A stretch of 64,000 bases of DNA, taken from NCBI GenBank assembly GCA_963575745.1, contig CAUYUJ010015030.1:62001-126000 (forward strand), given 5' to 3'. A program made the translations under genes and the position numbers. The notes beneath the pieces were generated by a model. That model did not search any database, was not told the origin of the DNA, and saw only the letters and a program-made list of their open reading frames with translations. This document shows positions 21,690 to 32,479 of the stretch, piece after piece; position 1 is the stretch's first letter, and every line of letters starts with the position of its first letter. The stretch comes from Prorocentrum cordatum (taxonomy: Eukaryota > Sar > Dinophyceae > Prorocentrales > Prorocentraceae).

Positions 21690-22130
21690 CCCCATCTGAG
21701 GCTCCTCGTGCTGTGAGTAGTTCAGGGTCCTCGACATAGTGTGAGTCGTTCAAGCTCCTCGTGGGGTGAGTCGTTCGGGCTCCTCGTGGTGTGCGTCGTT
21801 CGAGCGCCTCGTCTTGCTGCGAGTCGTTCGGAATCCCTCCTTCAGGGGTGAGTCGTTCGGGCTCTTCGTGATGTGAGACGTTCGGGATCCTCGTCCTGGA
21901 GTGAGTCGTTCGGGGTCCTCGTGTTGCGAGTCTTTCGGAGCTCTCGTCGTGGTGGGAATCGTTCGGGCTCCTCGTGGTGTGAGTCGTTCGGGCTCCTCGT
22001 CCTGGTGTGAGTCGTTCGAGCTCCTCCTTCTGGTGTGCGTCGCTCGGGCTTTGCGTAGTGTGAATCGTTCGAGCCTCTCGTCCGGGTGTGAGTCGTTCGG
22101 GCTCCTCGGGCCGTGAGGCGTTCGAGCACC
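21690..22130 (-). repeat. CCCGAACGACTCACAC minisatellite array F, inverted
   Basis: Same unit as elsewhere but read on the minus strand (plus strand shows GTGAGTCGTTCGGG). About 16 units. Arrays to the left of 21 kb and to the right of 23.5 kb are in plus orientation. Confidence 0.5.
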
Positions 22131-22199
22131 TCGTTCCCTCTTGAAGCCTCTGGTGAGGCTCTGGGCGACCCAGGAGCTTCTGGGAGCGTCTTGGACATC

Positions 22200-22448
22200 C
22201 ATGCTGCATGTTCTGCACCGCCACAGTGGGCCCTCGCACTCCCCAGACATAGCTCACACCACCATTTCCATACCCAACGCTCCAGTGTGTTGGAAGGACG
22301 AGCGTCCGTGCGGAGCTCAGCTGACAGTGAAACTGATGGGCGGAAGAACTCACAGACACTGACAGATTGTAGATAGGCAGCCGCGATTGCTGCTGGCCGA
22401 GCTAAACTCACAGCCACGCTTCATTATTTTGAATCAGAATGGCCACAG
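22200..22448 (-). pseudogene. Truncated copy of the zinc-finger gene 5' end with leader module L7
   Basis: 22185-22250 encodes MSGECEGPLWRCRTCSMD, matching the first codons of the 20.4 kb gene. After about 20 codons it breaks into unrelated sequence leading to the minisatellite. 22313-22323 and 22399-22409 are diverged palindromes, and 22431-22448 is SL-like. Only the leader and the first half of the finger were copied. Confidence 0.5.
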
Positions 22449-22499
22449 CGACAACTACGGTGCAGGAGAAGTATATTTGGGGTTCTCCTGCGCGCCTGG

Positions 22500-22960
22500 A
22501 TGAAATCCTGGTCCATGTGAGGCTCCTCGTAATGTGAGTCGTTCGAAGTCCTCGACGTGGTGTGCGTCGTTCGGACTCCTCGAGGGTTGAGTCGTTCGGG
22601 CTCCTCGTGGTGTGCGTCGTTCGAGCGTTTCGTCCTGCTGTGAGTCATTGCGGCCCCTCCTTCTGGTGTGAATCGTTCGGGCTCTTCGTGGTGTGAGGTG
22701 TTCGGGGCCCTCGTCCTGGTGTGAGTCGTTCGGGGTCCTCGTGGAATGTGTCATTCGGAGCTCTCGTCGTGGTGGGAGTCGGTCGCGCTCCTCGTGGTGT
22801 GAGTCGTTCGGGGTCTTCGTCCTGGTGTGAGTCGTTCGAGCCCTTCTTTCTGATGGGAGTCGTTCGGGCTTCTCGTAATGTGAGTGGTTCGGGCCGTTCG
22901 TCCTGGTGTGAGTCGTTCGGGCTCCTCGGGACATGAGGCTTTCGGGCACCTCGTTCCCTC
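22500..22960 (-). repeat. CCCGAACGACTCACAC minisatellite array G, inverted
   Basis: About 17 units in minus orientation. Together with array F and the two leader copies it forms a direct duplication of (array + leader) of about 0.8 kb. Confidence 0.5.
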
Positions 22961-23555
22961 TGGGAGCATCTGGTGAGCCTCTTGCTGGCCCTAGGGGCTT
23001 CTCGGAGTGTCTTGGGGGCCTTGGAGGAGCCGCTTCGGACCTCCTGGGGGACTCTGGGACTGTGGCACGATAAGCCAGAGGCCAGTATATAAACTGTAGC
23101 GGGATGGCCGAAGGCTGGTAGATAAACCGAACCTCGGTACACAGACTGCGGCTACGGAGAACCGCTGGGGAATCGTAAACCCTTCGACCCTCCGATGGCC
23201 AAGCCATAGTGAACCCTAGCCTTTGTCACGCTCCCTTATGCACCCGAGCTCCTGATCGCGACTCCAAGAAAACAGCACGAGCACCATCCCCAGATCCAAC
23301 ACGATTAGTAGACCCGATGGGAACTCCAAAGACACCTGGCATCAGCGCGGTCATCAGCAAGCACGATTGAACTCTCCAAGGGTTCCCCTGTGGATGCTGG
23401 GTTCGGGAATGATCTCTTGTAGCTTGTGGGCGGAGAGCAGAGCTACGCGCGCTCATGCACAGACGTCGACTGCATGGAGACACCTGGAGCTCACTAACGG
23501 GGTTAATAGAATGTGCCATGTCACCGACGTGCACGATGCGCTGGCTCAGCGCTCT
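22961..23555. repeat. Spacer with dispersed duplicated blocks
   Basis: 23068-23130 matches 33425-33480 (GGCACGATAAGCC, then CTGT..CGGGAT). 23145-23290 is the conserved flank also seen near 3.8, 7.1 and 9.4 kb, here with CGGCTACGG as a partial SL-like word. No gene. Confidence 0.5.
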
Positions 23556-23559
23556 CATG

Positions 23560-23990
23560 TCCACGCGCAAAGGGGAGCCCGAACGACTAACACCAGAACG
23601 AGAGGCCCCAACAACTCACACCTCGATGAGCCCGAACGAGTTACAAACAAAGAGCGGCCCCAGCAACTCACAACAGGATGAGCGACCCAAACGACTCGCA
23701 CCACGAGGAACCCGAACGACTCACACGCAAGGAGGCGCCAAAACGACTCACACCAGAACGAGGGGCCCGACCGAAACACACGGTGAGGAGCCCGAACGAC
23801 TCACACAGAAGGAGAGGCCCGAAGGACGCACACAAGGAAAAGAAGCCCGAACGACGAACACCACGAAAGACACGAACGACTGACACACAATGAGGAGCCC
23901 GAAACCCTCACACAAGGAAGGACGAGTGGCCACATCGACTCACACCACGAGAAGCCGGAACGATTCACATGGCTGCAACGCACACAGAAC
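23560..23990 (+). repeat. CCCGAACGACTCACAC minisatellite array H
   Basis: About 15 units. Start of the 23.5-29.3 kb cassette; its counterpart in the second cassette is 29490-30290. Confidence 0.5.
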
Positions 23991-23999
23991 CGAGCTGGT

Positions 24000-24950
24000 G
24001 CATGCTCTCTGGAGGCAATCCCCTGGGCACTCTAACCCTGCAAGCTTAAGGGAGGCCTTCTCCCTGCTTTTTTTCCTGTTCTTTCTTTGGCAAAGGCGGG
24101 TGCAGCTCAGCCAGTGGACGAATCATCGGACGTTCGACTTCCAGGCCTGGCGAGGACCCGATCGACGACCAAGGAAAAAATCGCCTGATCTCTCACACCT
24201 TTGGCAGCGAGGGGAAAGCTTCACACTCTGTCAGTGTGTGTATGTTTATTTGTCATTGTGTATGTGTGTGTGTGTGTTTTGCAAATGTGTTTTGCATGTA
24301 AGTACACGCGTGTGCTGCACAGAGTAGGGCACCCTAATTTGGTTAAAAAGAACGCACTCGTCAAAATAAAAGCTCGACAGTGGCGCGTGTCTCGGGCATG
24401 CCGCGGTGGCAACCGTGTCTGCCTGTCCTCGGGCTTTGGCCGAAAGATCGCGGCTGCCACGAAAGCGGGGCCCATGGGCGAGGGAGTGCAAGATGCATCG
24501 CGAGAAAAAATGTCGAGGCAATCAACATGATGGACGATGTCATCTACTCCAGCACGGATGCCACAGCGAGAGAAAAAACAAATATGAGCGCGAGCGTTCC
24601 GCTCGGTCTCCAGAGTGAAGAAGCTACGAGGAGTGCGCCTCCTGTCGTCGCCGTGGCGTCGGCGTCGTCGGCGTCGCCATTCACGTCCTCGATGTCGTTG
24701 TCGTCGTCGTCGTTGTCTAGACGACGTCGTCGTCGGGTCGGCGCCGTCGTCGTCGTCGTTATCCGCGTCGGCGGCGTCGTCGTCGTCCTCATCGTCATTG
24801 TCGTCGTCGTCGTCGAGCGGTCATCGTCAGCGTCGTCGTCGTGGTCGTGATCGTCGTCGTCGCCTTCGACGTCTTCAACGTCGTCGCCGTCGGCGTCCTC
24901 CACCGAGTATCACTGCTACGCACCACAACAGCTCCCGTAGCAGAAAGACT
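24000..24950. repeat. Cassette 1 spacer: CCAGGCCTGGCGAG module, (TG)n, (GTC)n
   Basis: Collinear with 30290-31310: GGCGGGTGCAG, then CCAGGCCTGGCGAG, a (TG)n run at about 24235-24280, a GCGGCAACCG block, GAGCGTTCCGCTCG, then an imperfect GTC/CGTCGT tract at about 24650-24900. Lies 3' of the helicase gene. Confidence 0.5.
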
Positions 24951-24956
24951 GGGCAT

Positions 24957-27900
24957 CTAAGCGCTAATGTCGAGCAAAGCCTTCACACCTGCTTCAAAAG
25001 AGTCTAGCAGAGATACTAACCCGATACCTACTAAGTCGGCGTGCGTAGACCTTTCGTTCATCCCAGTGCGCCCCTCCGCTTCGACATCGGCCGTGAAAAC
25101 GTCACATACATTACCAACAGAGACCCACGTCTCCTCTGTCAGTTGGCGGAACTCATCAACGGGTGATGGCGTCGCAGAAGTGAGCTCAGAGGACGACTCA
25201 GTTGCTTCGGTCTCGTCGCAAATCACCAACGCGGACTCCAAGGGGCCTACTGAATTGTTGCACGCGAGACCCGCAATTCTCACCGCTGAGTACACCAAAG
25301 CCGCCCACTTCCAGCTCTTGCAGATAACTACGATGCCGCCCAAGAGGAAAGACTGTTCGTGGTCCACTGCCCCGCCGCCAACATACATGTAGACGACGCT
25401 CTTGCCCTTTTCCTTGATGGCTGTGGCTATGCGTCCGGACTGGCAGGCTTTGTTGAACCACAGGTCCCCATCGTCCTCTATGACCCGCATTTTATGTAGT
25501 TGTCTGCTCACCCGCGCATGCAACGCGAGATCATTCTCCAGCACGAACGACAGAAACCACGCCAGGCTGCAAAGTCCTGTTATAGCACTCTCGACCTCCA
25601 GGCCAGCGTGAGCATGAAGAAATGGAAAGCAGAGGCGCGTCACGCCTTTGCTCTCTCCGGAGCTCACCTCTGCGGTGGCGCACGGCAGCAACAAATGGCC
25701 GAACCTCAAGGCGGGCATCCAATTCATCACGTCCACATCGCACTTCACCTTGTCGTGCATATCCTGCACGTTCCATCGCTCGGCTGCCGCTCCATGGCCC
25801 AAATCCCGCAGCGACCTGGTAGGCGCGCGCACGAATTGCGCCAGAGAGGTCCCTGCGCCAGCAGCTTGCGCTAGGACATCATCGAAGGATTTGTAGTCGC
25901 TGCGTCCCTGGCCGAGAGTTGGCAAGTTGGGAATCTGGTTCCACTCCAGCGTCCACCACACATCATAAGCGATATCCTGCACACGACGAACAGCATCAGG
26001 CAGAAGATGAACCGCAAAGCAGTCGTGATAAGACGCTTCTATATTCGAGCGTTCTTCGAGAATGCCCCACGGCAGGTTGTTCACCCAGATATATTCGTTC
26101 CTGCGCTTCGCGTACTCGGAGCAAAACTCGTCCTTCGACCCTCCGCCGACATACTCATGGCGAGCCTCGCGGGGCTTTCCTGGATGCCCGAAGGGTTGTA
26201 CCTCGACCCACATGCAAGTCTTCATCACCCCGCGCGTCACGTTGATGTACTCTTGGTTCAAGTTCCTTTGCGTCCCAGCGTATTGGTCCTGAGCACGCAC
26301 TGTGCGACGATGCCGTGCGCAGTGAACTATAGGGACGCTCTCCCCCCTCACATTCAAAGGGAGCGACACTTGCACGACCCCTGGGCCCACAGCTGAGTCA
26401 TCGAAAACAGCTTGCATCAAGCAACACAGCGGGATTGCTGACCTGCTCAGAGGCATGATGATCAGCACCGTGGGTCGTGGGAAAGCTTGCCCCTCCTCCT
26501 GAAGATTACGATATTCACACAAATCTGCGGCAACGGCGTGACATAAACATTCGAACAAGAGGGGGTGCCAACCGACTTCATCACTGCCCCGCACTGGACT
26601 CCTCCACCACTGGCCGCCGTCGTAGAATACGTGCTGCCATTTAGTATCACGGGCGACAGCGGCGTCGGAAGCAAAAGTGCTGGCGAACTCAAAACAGTAC
26701 GCCACGTAGTTGCACACATCCTCGCCGCGCCTTTTGCAAACGTCGAGAACTGCATTCTCGGCCTTCAAGCACCATTCATACCGCGGACGGGCCTCAGGGA
26801 CGGCCACGCTTCCTGTCGGAGCGGACTGCGTGGGCTGAGCTACGCTCACTGCCAACGCGGCGTAATCCTCGCCATCACCTTCCAGGCCATGCGGAGCGAA
26901 GGGCAACACGCCTTCCGGGCTGTCAGAACTGACGGTGGAGCGGGCACGTCGGCCACCGAAATTTTCCACTCTCTGATGCTGCTCCCCCACCATGAGCAGT
27001 GTCTGTACAGACACGTTCGCCAAAGCAGCCACAACTTGGGAAACGTCGTAGGACTCAAACTCTTCCATGCAGAACAGGCTGATGTCCAGGCGATTCAACA
27101 AACGGTTCAGGTAGCCTTTGATGGCTCCCGCCCGCCACTTGACGAAATAATCCATTGTGGACACGATGAGGTAACCGTTGGTGCCTTCTTTGATGACGTT
27201 CTCCCAGAGCTCCGCCCTTCTCCGCTTGATGGCGAAAATCTGTGGCATGCGTTGGCGAGCAAGGTCGCGGAACACCTCCAACGCCGCGAACTCCGCGTCC
27301 CCAATCACCTTGGATGCGACCGCTGGCAAGTCTTTCCAAGACATGCGGAACTCCATGAGACCCTCATAAGCAGGACGTAACTGCAAGACTTCCAGCTGTT
27401 GCACCTGTGCGCGCAGGAACTGCAGCTGTTCATTCACCAAATCCGCAATCTTATTTTCCCATGTGTTCAACGCCGCAGGGGCATCTGAAGGCCGACCAAG
27501 CCAAATAACTCGGGGCCCGAAATCAGAAGCCACAAACACCTTGTTGAATAAATCTGGACATTGTAACATGGAGTCACGCAAATTGCGCGAAGGAGTCACG
27601 ATCACCACTGCGCCATTTTGTTTGTTGACGTGCTGCAACGCTGTCTCCACCAGCAAAGCCAGCAGTAGCGACTTCCCAGTACCTGCAAAAGCCTGGATCA
27701 TGAGGTGATGATTGTCCGAGGCGTTGATGATCTCCAAGCAACGCTTCTGATCGTCCGACAGCTGAACGCAGCGCCTGCGCAATACCGACTCCATGAAAGG
27801 AAACGATGGAGACACCCTGTTCTGAAGCACATTCCCAACTGCGACTGACGGGGCAGACCCAGGTTGCATTATGGAAAACGCCGCCCGCAAAGCGCCGAGG

Positions 27901-29222
27901 CCCAGAGTATTCTCCACAGTAGCGCTGCGGACAAGAGCATCGTGCTGGTATAGTCGATTGCCAACCCATTCCAGGAGAACGCCGAGATACTCTCCCTCTT
28001 CAGCCACCTCTGGCTCCAGAGTGATGCGAGTAGCGTGATCTTTCTTCGGCGCAGCCGTTACGACATGAAGCGTTCCGCTCCGATAGGCGGTGTCCAAGAT
28101 ATCTGGGCTAACGCGCGGGCTAGCAATGCGAATGTCTCGACAGCCTGCGCTAAGCGTATTGTCCTGGATGCCCATGTGGGACAATACGCGCGTACTTATC
28201 ATCCAAAACATGCGATGCTTGTCAGTTGCGAAGTCGCCGTCGGAATCTACGCGCCAACTAGCATCCCTGTCAGTGTAAGTGTGCATGTTGCACACGATGG
28301 TAGCACTACCGAGATTGTCGTCGTGAACCTTCAGACGCACCACATCCTCGATGCGAACATACCCCGCCCGCAATTCGCAAAGCAACTTGCCCTTCGCAGC
28401 ATGCAGCAAGGCCGGCGCGATCTCGGACTCGAAGTTGAACCTGGTCTTGCGAGCGACGTTGCTGGGCCCCAAGCCACAACAGTCCACGGACATGTGCACG
28501 GCGAACTTCACCAATCGGGCGCAACTGCACCCCCGAGCCACGATATCTGCGGGCGCAAAAACCGTGTCACCGCAAGCTTTCCAGGAAGTGCTGGGCCGCT
28601 CGGGAGGGGGAGGCTCTTTCGTACCTAACTGTGCGACGAGTTTCTTCATGCAGTTCACCTCGCCGAAGCCATCCTGCCTCGGCCTCTTGGCAAAGTGAGC
28701 GAACTTCTGCGTGAGGCCCTCCTCCGCGAACTCTATGGCTCTCACGGCGTGCAGTTTGATTGCGCGAACTGGATGTGGCGGTAGACAATCCGCAATGTCT
28801 GCTGGGCGACGACGATGTGGCGACGCTCGGTCGTTGCCAAAAGCAACAGGAATGACCGCCTCCTCCTCGGCACGTACTGCCACCCAAAACTTCAACAAGT
28901 GCTTCCCAGGCAATGCACTGTGGATGACGTCAGCCTCGACACGCGGTAACCGTGCACCACGAACTGCGAGAATGACACGCGGAGTCTCTACTGCATCTGG
29001 AAATTGGCAGGCGGCACGACCCTTGAGCAAACAATTCGACGCGTTCCGAGCCGGATGAGCGCAGCTAAATTCTGCATCTTGACTTCCCGACGGAACGCCA
29101 TCAGGGAGCGATGCTCCAAACGTGTTCACCATGAACTCCTCGAAGTCCTTGCCCTCCCCCTGCTCGCTCCAAGGAGCCCCGGTTGCTAACAAAGTTACAA
29201 GGGCGCACGGGCGCCTCTCCAT
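24957..29222 (-). CDS. Superfamily 1 helicase, divergent PIF1/UvrD-like, intact
   Basis: 1,421 residues from ATG 29222 (MERRPCALVTLLATG). The frame is open further 5' only through the SL-like leader, with no ATG. Motifs: Walker A AFAGTGKS (about 511-518); motif Ia VVIVTPSRN; a degenerate motif II LFCMEEFES (about 715, acidic pair EE in place of DE); motif III LLMVGEQHQR (about 742); and a motif VI-like EYINVTRG (about 987). An ATP-driven 5'-3' or 3'-5' DNA helicase is inferred. The N-terminal 500 residues contain a cysteine/histidine-rich region; the C-terminal 430 residues are unassigned. A related dinoflagellate helicase family shares the block around SPSFPFMESVLRRR and SDNHHLMIQ, as I recall it. 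A decayed tandem copy lies at 31309-32240. No break was found, so it is the best candidate for an active gene here. Confidence 0.5.
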   Translation of the reverse strand: MERRPCALVTLLATGAPWSEQGEGKDFEEFMVNTFGASLPDGVPSGSQDAEFSCAHPARNASNCLLKGRAACQFPDAVETPRVILAVRGARLPRVEADVIHSALPGKHLLKFWVAVRAEEEAVIPVAFGNDRASPHRRRPADIADCLPPHPVRAIKLHAVRAIEFAEEGLTQKFAHFAKRPRQDGFGEVNCMKKLVAQLGTKEPPPPERPSTSWKACGDTVFAPADIVARGCSCARLVKFAVHMSVDCCGLGPSNVARKTRFNFESEIAPALLHAAKGKLLCELRAGYVRIEDVVRLKVHDDNLGSATIVCNMHTYTDRDASWRVDSDGDFATDKHRMFWMISTRVLSHMGIQDNTLSAGCRDIRIASPRVSPDILDTAYRSGTLHVVTAAPKKDHATRITLEPEVAEEGEYLGVLLEWVGNRLYQHDALVRSATVENTLGLGALRAAFSIMQPGSAPSVAVGNVLQNRVSPSFPFMESVLRRRCVQLSDDQKRCLEIINASDNHHLMIQAFAGTGKSLLLALLVETALQHVNKQNGAVVIVTPSRNLRDSMLQCPDLFNKVFVASDFGPRVIWLGRPSDAPAALNTWENKIADLVNEQLQFLRAQVQQLEVLQLRPAYEGLMEFRMSWKDLPAVASKVIGDAEFAALEVFRDLARQRMPQIFAIKRRRAELWENVIKEGTNGYLIVSTMDYFVKWRAGAIKGYLNRLLNRLDISLFCMEEFESYDVSQVVAALANVSVQTLLMVGEQHQRVENFGGRRARSTVSSDSPEGVLPFAPHGLEGDGEDYAALAVSVAQPTQSAPTGSVAVPEARPRYEWCLKAENAVLDVCKRRGEDVCNYVAYCFEFASTFASDAAVARDTKWQHVFYDGGQWWRSPVRGSDEVGWHPLLFECLCHAVAADLCEYRNLQEEGQAFPRPTVLIIMPLSRSAIPLCCLMQAVFDDSAVGPGVVQVSLPLNVRGESVPIVHCARHRRTVRAQDQYAGTQRNLNQEYINVTRGVMKTCMWVEVQPFGHPGKPREARHEYVGGGSKDEFCSEYAKRRNEYIWVNNLPWGILEERSNIEASYHDCFAVHLLPDAVRRVQDIAYDVWWTLEWNQIPNLPTLGQGRSDYKSFDDVLAQAAGAGTSLAQFVRAPTRSLRDLGHGAAAERWNVQDMHDKVKCDVDVMNWMPALRFGHLLLPCATAEVSSGESKGVTRLCFPFLHAHAGLEVESAITGLCSLAWFLSFVLENDLALHARVSRQLHKMRVIEDDGDLWFNKACQSGRIATAIKEKGKSVVYMYVGGGAVDHEQSFLLGGIVVICKSWKWAALVYSAVRIAGLACNNSVGPLESALVICDETEATESSSELTSATPSPVDEFRQLTEETWVSVGNVCDVFTADVEAEGRTGMNERSTHADLVGIGLVSLLDSFEAGVKALLDISA

Positions 29223-29268
29223 GCCGACCGCAAGAAAGCTGAACGGCAGAAAAGGTTGCTGATAGGCG

Positions 29269-29316
29269 GAGCTAAGCTCAAAACCACACCGCAGCGCTGT
29301 GAGCCAGAATGGCAAC
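29269..29316 (-). repeat. Leader module L8
   Basis: Minus-strand TTGCCATTCTGGCTCA (29316-29301) is SL-like, and a perfect GAGCTTAGCTC lies at 29279-29269. 46 bp then separate it from the helicase ATG at 29222. Confidence 0.5.
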
Positions 29317-29489
29317 AGCGACTACAATTGTAGAGCAACTGTGGATTTCGGCCACTCATGAGGCCCTTCGTGATCCCAAGACACATCTTCGGACCCTCCC
29401 GGGGCCTCACGCAAATGCGACACAGTCTCGGCAATTCACCGAACATGGAGACGCATGGGGCTCACTGGCAAGGGTACGAGACGGTGGCG

Positions 29490-30290
29490 AGGTACCCGAA
29501 CGACTGAGCCCTCGAGGAACCCCAACGACCCACACACAAGGAGAGGCCCGAACGACTCACACGACGACGAAGGACCCGAACGACTCGCTCCATGAGGATC
29601 CCGAACGACTCACACACACGGAGAGGCCCCAACGAGTCCCACTAGGCCACGATGCCCGAACTACTCACACCACGGGAGGGCCGACAACTCACACACAAGA
29701 CAACTCCCAGACGACCCTCACCAGGACGACGAACCCGACCTACTGATACCCAAGCAGACCGATCAATTCACACACAAGGGAAACCCCGCGCGACTCACAC
29801 CAGAACGAAAGCCCCCGAACGACGCACACCAAGAAAATCCCAAATGTTTCTCACACCACGAAACGCCCGAACGACGAACAGACAAAGAAAGGCCCGAACG
29901 ACTCACAGCAGGGCGAAGGGCTCCGACGACACACACCACGACGAACCCGAAGGACTCACACACAAGGAGGGGCCCGAGCGACTCACGCCAGGACGAGTGG
30001 CCCGAAGGACGCACACCACGACGGGCCCGACCGTCTCACACGCAAGAAAGCCCCCGAACGACTCACACCAGGACGGGGAGCCCGAACGATTCACACCACA
30101 GATGCCCAAGCGACTCACGCCCAAGGAGGGGCCCGAACAGAGCACGCGAAGACGAAATGCTCAAACGACTCACATCATGAGCGGTCCGAACGGCGCACGC
30201 ACAATAAGGGGCCGAAAAACCTCACACGAGGAGAAGGACGAGTGGCCCGCCACACCTGACATCATGGGAGACCACAACAAATCACAAATC
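29490..30290 (+). repeat. CCCGAACGACTCACAC minisatellite array I
   Basis: About 28 units, the longest array of this family in the window, noisier than A. Start of the second cassette. Confidence 0.5.
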
Positions 30291-31308
30291 TGCAACGCAC
30301 AGAGGACTGAACGCTGGCATTATCTCGGGAGGCCCTGCGAAGCCTGTTTGAACCTGCAACCTTCGGGGAAACCTTGTTCCTATTATATATCTTGTATTTT
30401 GAACTATTTTTCCCCTTCTCTTTTTTGCTTCTCCCTATCTTAGTCTGAGACGACAAGGCGGGTGCAGTTCAGCCAGCGCGGTGCGGAACGCGCGACGAGC
30501 CTAGTGCGCGCGAACGCAGTATACAGAACATCGAAAGTTTACTTCCAGGCCTGGCGAGCGCTCCATCGACCGCCCTCGGCAGCGAGACGAACGGTTCCAA
30601 CTCTGTCGGGTGTTTCTGTTGTGTTACTATTGTGGATGAGTGGACTGTTCTGCGCGTTCGTTTTCCATGCATGCGCGTGCATGCATTGGGCAAGAGGGCG
30701 AGAAGATGCATAAAAAGGCTCGTCGGTGACGCGTCCCCGGAACCTTCCGCGGCGGCAACCGCGCTTGCATGTCCTCGGACGGTCGACGCAACAACGATGC
30801 TGACACGAAGGCGAGGCCAAGGGAGCCAGGAGTGAAACATCATCCTGAGAGACAGCGGCGAGCCCGCACGGGCCATGGCCGATCTCACCTGCCTCAGCAA
30901 CCCTGCCACATCGAGACACAAAAAGGAAGGCCGCGAGCGTTCCGCTCGCTCTCCAGAATGAAAGCGCTACCAGGAGTGCTCCCCCTGTCGTCGAAATGGC
31001 GTCGGCGTCGTCAGCGTCGCCATTCACGTTCACGTTGTAGTCGTCGTCGTCGCCGTCTCCACGACGTCCTCGACGAATCGTCGTCGTCGTCGTCGTCGTG
31101 GTCTTCGGCGACGGCATCGTCGTCGTGGTCGTGGTCGTCGTCGTCGTCGTCGTCGACGTCGTCGAGCGGTCATCGTCGTCGTCGCTACCGTGGTCGTGGT
31201 CGTCGTCGCCGCTTTCGACGTTTCCATGCCGCCGCCGTCGGAGTCCCCGAGCAACATCACTGCTACGCACCACCAACGCTCTTCCTTCGGCAATTCCGTA
31301 GCGGACCG
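30291..31308. repeat. Cassette 2 spacer, collinear with 24000-24950
   Basis: Same block order as cassette 1: GGCGGGTGCAG, CCAGGCCTGGCGAG (30546), GCGGCAACCG (30750), GAGCGTTCCGCTCG (30937), then the GTC/CGTCGT tract at about 31020-31200. Identity varies by block. Confidence 0.5.
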
Positions 31309-32240
31309 CCTGGAATTCTAAACGCACCCGCCGAGGAAAAACTGCTAATCTGCTTCGCACAGATGTTGCAGAGATACGAACGAGATGATTATCTGGTCGG
31401 ACTGGGTGACCCTGGCATCCATTCCAGTGAGACCTAGCGCCTAGAACTCAGCTTGACCACTTCACCCAATGCACCCACGCGGAGTACCAAACAAACCTGC
31501 CGAATTGTTGCACGAGAGATGCGCCATCGTCACAGCGAAATACACCAAATCCCTCAGTGCAAGCTCTTGCGGGTAAGTGCGATGCCGCCGAAGAGGAAGG
31601 ACTGCTCGTAGTCCACTGCGCCTGATGCGAATAGCATACTCATTTCTCGGCGCTGCCGTGCCGACATAGAGCGATCCGCTCGGATAAGCTGCTTCCGACT
31701 AAGTGGGCTCACGTGAGGGTGAGCAATGACAGGGTCTCAAAAACCTGCGCTACGCGCATTGCCCTGGATGCCCATGTTCGACACTCCAGCGTACTTATCA
31801 TCCCCGACATGCGATGCTTCACAATTGCAACGTCGCCGACGAAGTCTACGCGCCAACGGGCGTCTTGGTCGGTGAACGGGTTCATGCTGCACGCGTGGAA
31901 GTACAAACTCGTGCCTACCTGAGCGACGAGCTTCCTCGTGCAAGTGAGGTCACCGCTGCCATCCTGCATCGGCTTCTTCGTAATGTGAGCGAAGTTGACC
32001 GCGACAGCCTGCTTCGTGAACACTAGTGCTCTGACGGCGTTCCGGTTTATGTGCAGAACTAGCTCTGGCGGCAAACACTCCGCCATGTATGCTGGGCGAC
32101 GGCAGTGCGGCGACGATCGGAACTTGCCGCAAAAAAAGACGCATGATCACCGACTCCTCGCCCTCCTCGCTCCAAGGAGCCCCTTATGCAAGCCAAAGTA
32201 TCAGGGCGTACCAGCACCTCTCCATGCCGACAGCAAGGAA
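31309..32240 (-). pseudogene. Decayed, internally deleted copy of the SF1 helicase
   Basis: The 3' end (31309-31640) matches 24945-25400 in patches. 31709-32086 encodes ECLPPELVLHINRNAVRAL, MQDGSGDLTCTRKLVAQVG, then FTDQDARWRVDFVGD, matching the N-terminal third of the intact helicase but missing about 100 codons between LVAQ-G and the DxDAxWRVD block. The 5' end keeps FLAVGMERCWYALIL. The whole ATPase core, including Walker A, is gone. Total length is about 0.9 kb against 4.3 kb. Non-functional. Confidence 0.5.
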
Positions 32241-32271
32241 ACCTGGAGAAAGAGGCTTGTGCTCATGGGCG

Positions 32272-32319
32272 GAGCTAAGCTCACAGCCGAACCGCAATGC
32301 TGTAAGCCAAAGTGGCAAC
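32272..32319 (-). repeat. Leader module L9
   Basis: A perfect palindrome at 32282-32272 and SL-like GTTGCCACTTTGGCTTA at 32319-32303, in the same position relative to the pseudogene as L8 has to the intact helicase. Confidence 0.5.
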
Positions 32320-32479
32320 AGCGACGACAACGCTGGGGCACTCCTGGGCGCTCCTTCGCCTTCGGCAATGGCCCGAGCCACGCAGGTGAAAACCTGCGTG
32401 ACCGCACGACAAGAACTCCGAGAAGGAAAAGGAGGAAGAAGACGGAGAGCGGAACGACCAATTTCAATTCTACCAAAGG

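Noticed and set aside
29223-29315. Upstream extension of the helicase start to 29315
   Set aside because: The first codon there is TTG and the peptide (PFWLTALRCGFELSSA) is a translation of the leader module; the same leader peptide appears before unrelated ORFs.
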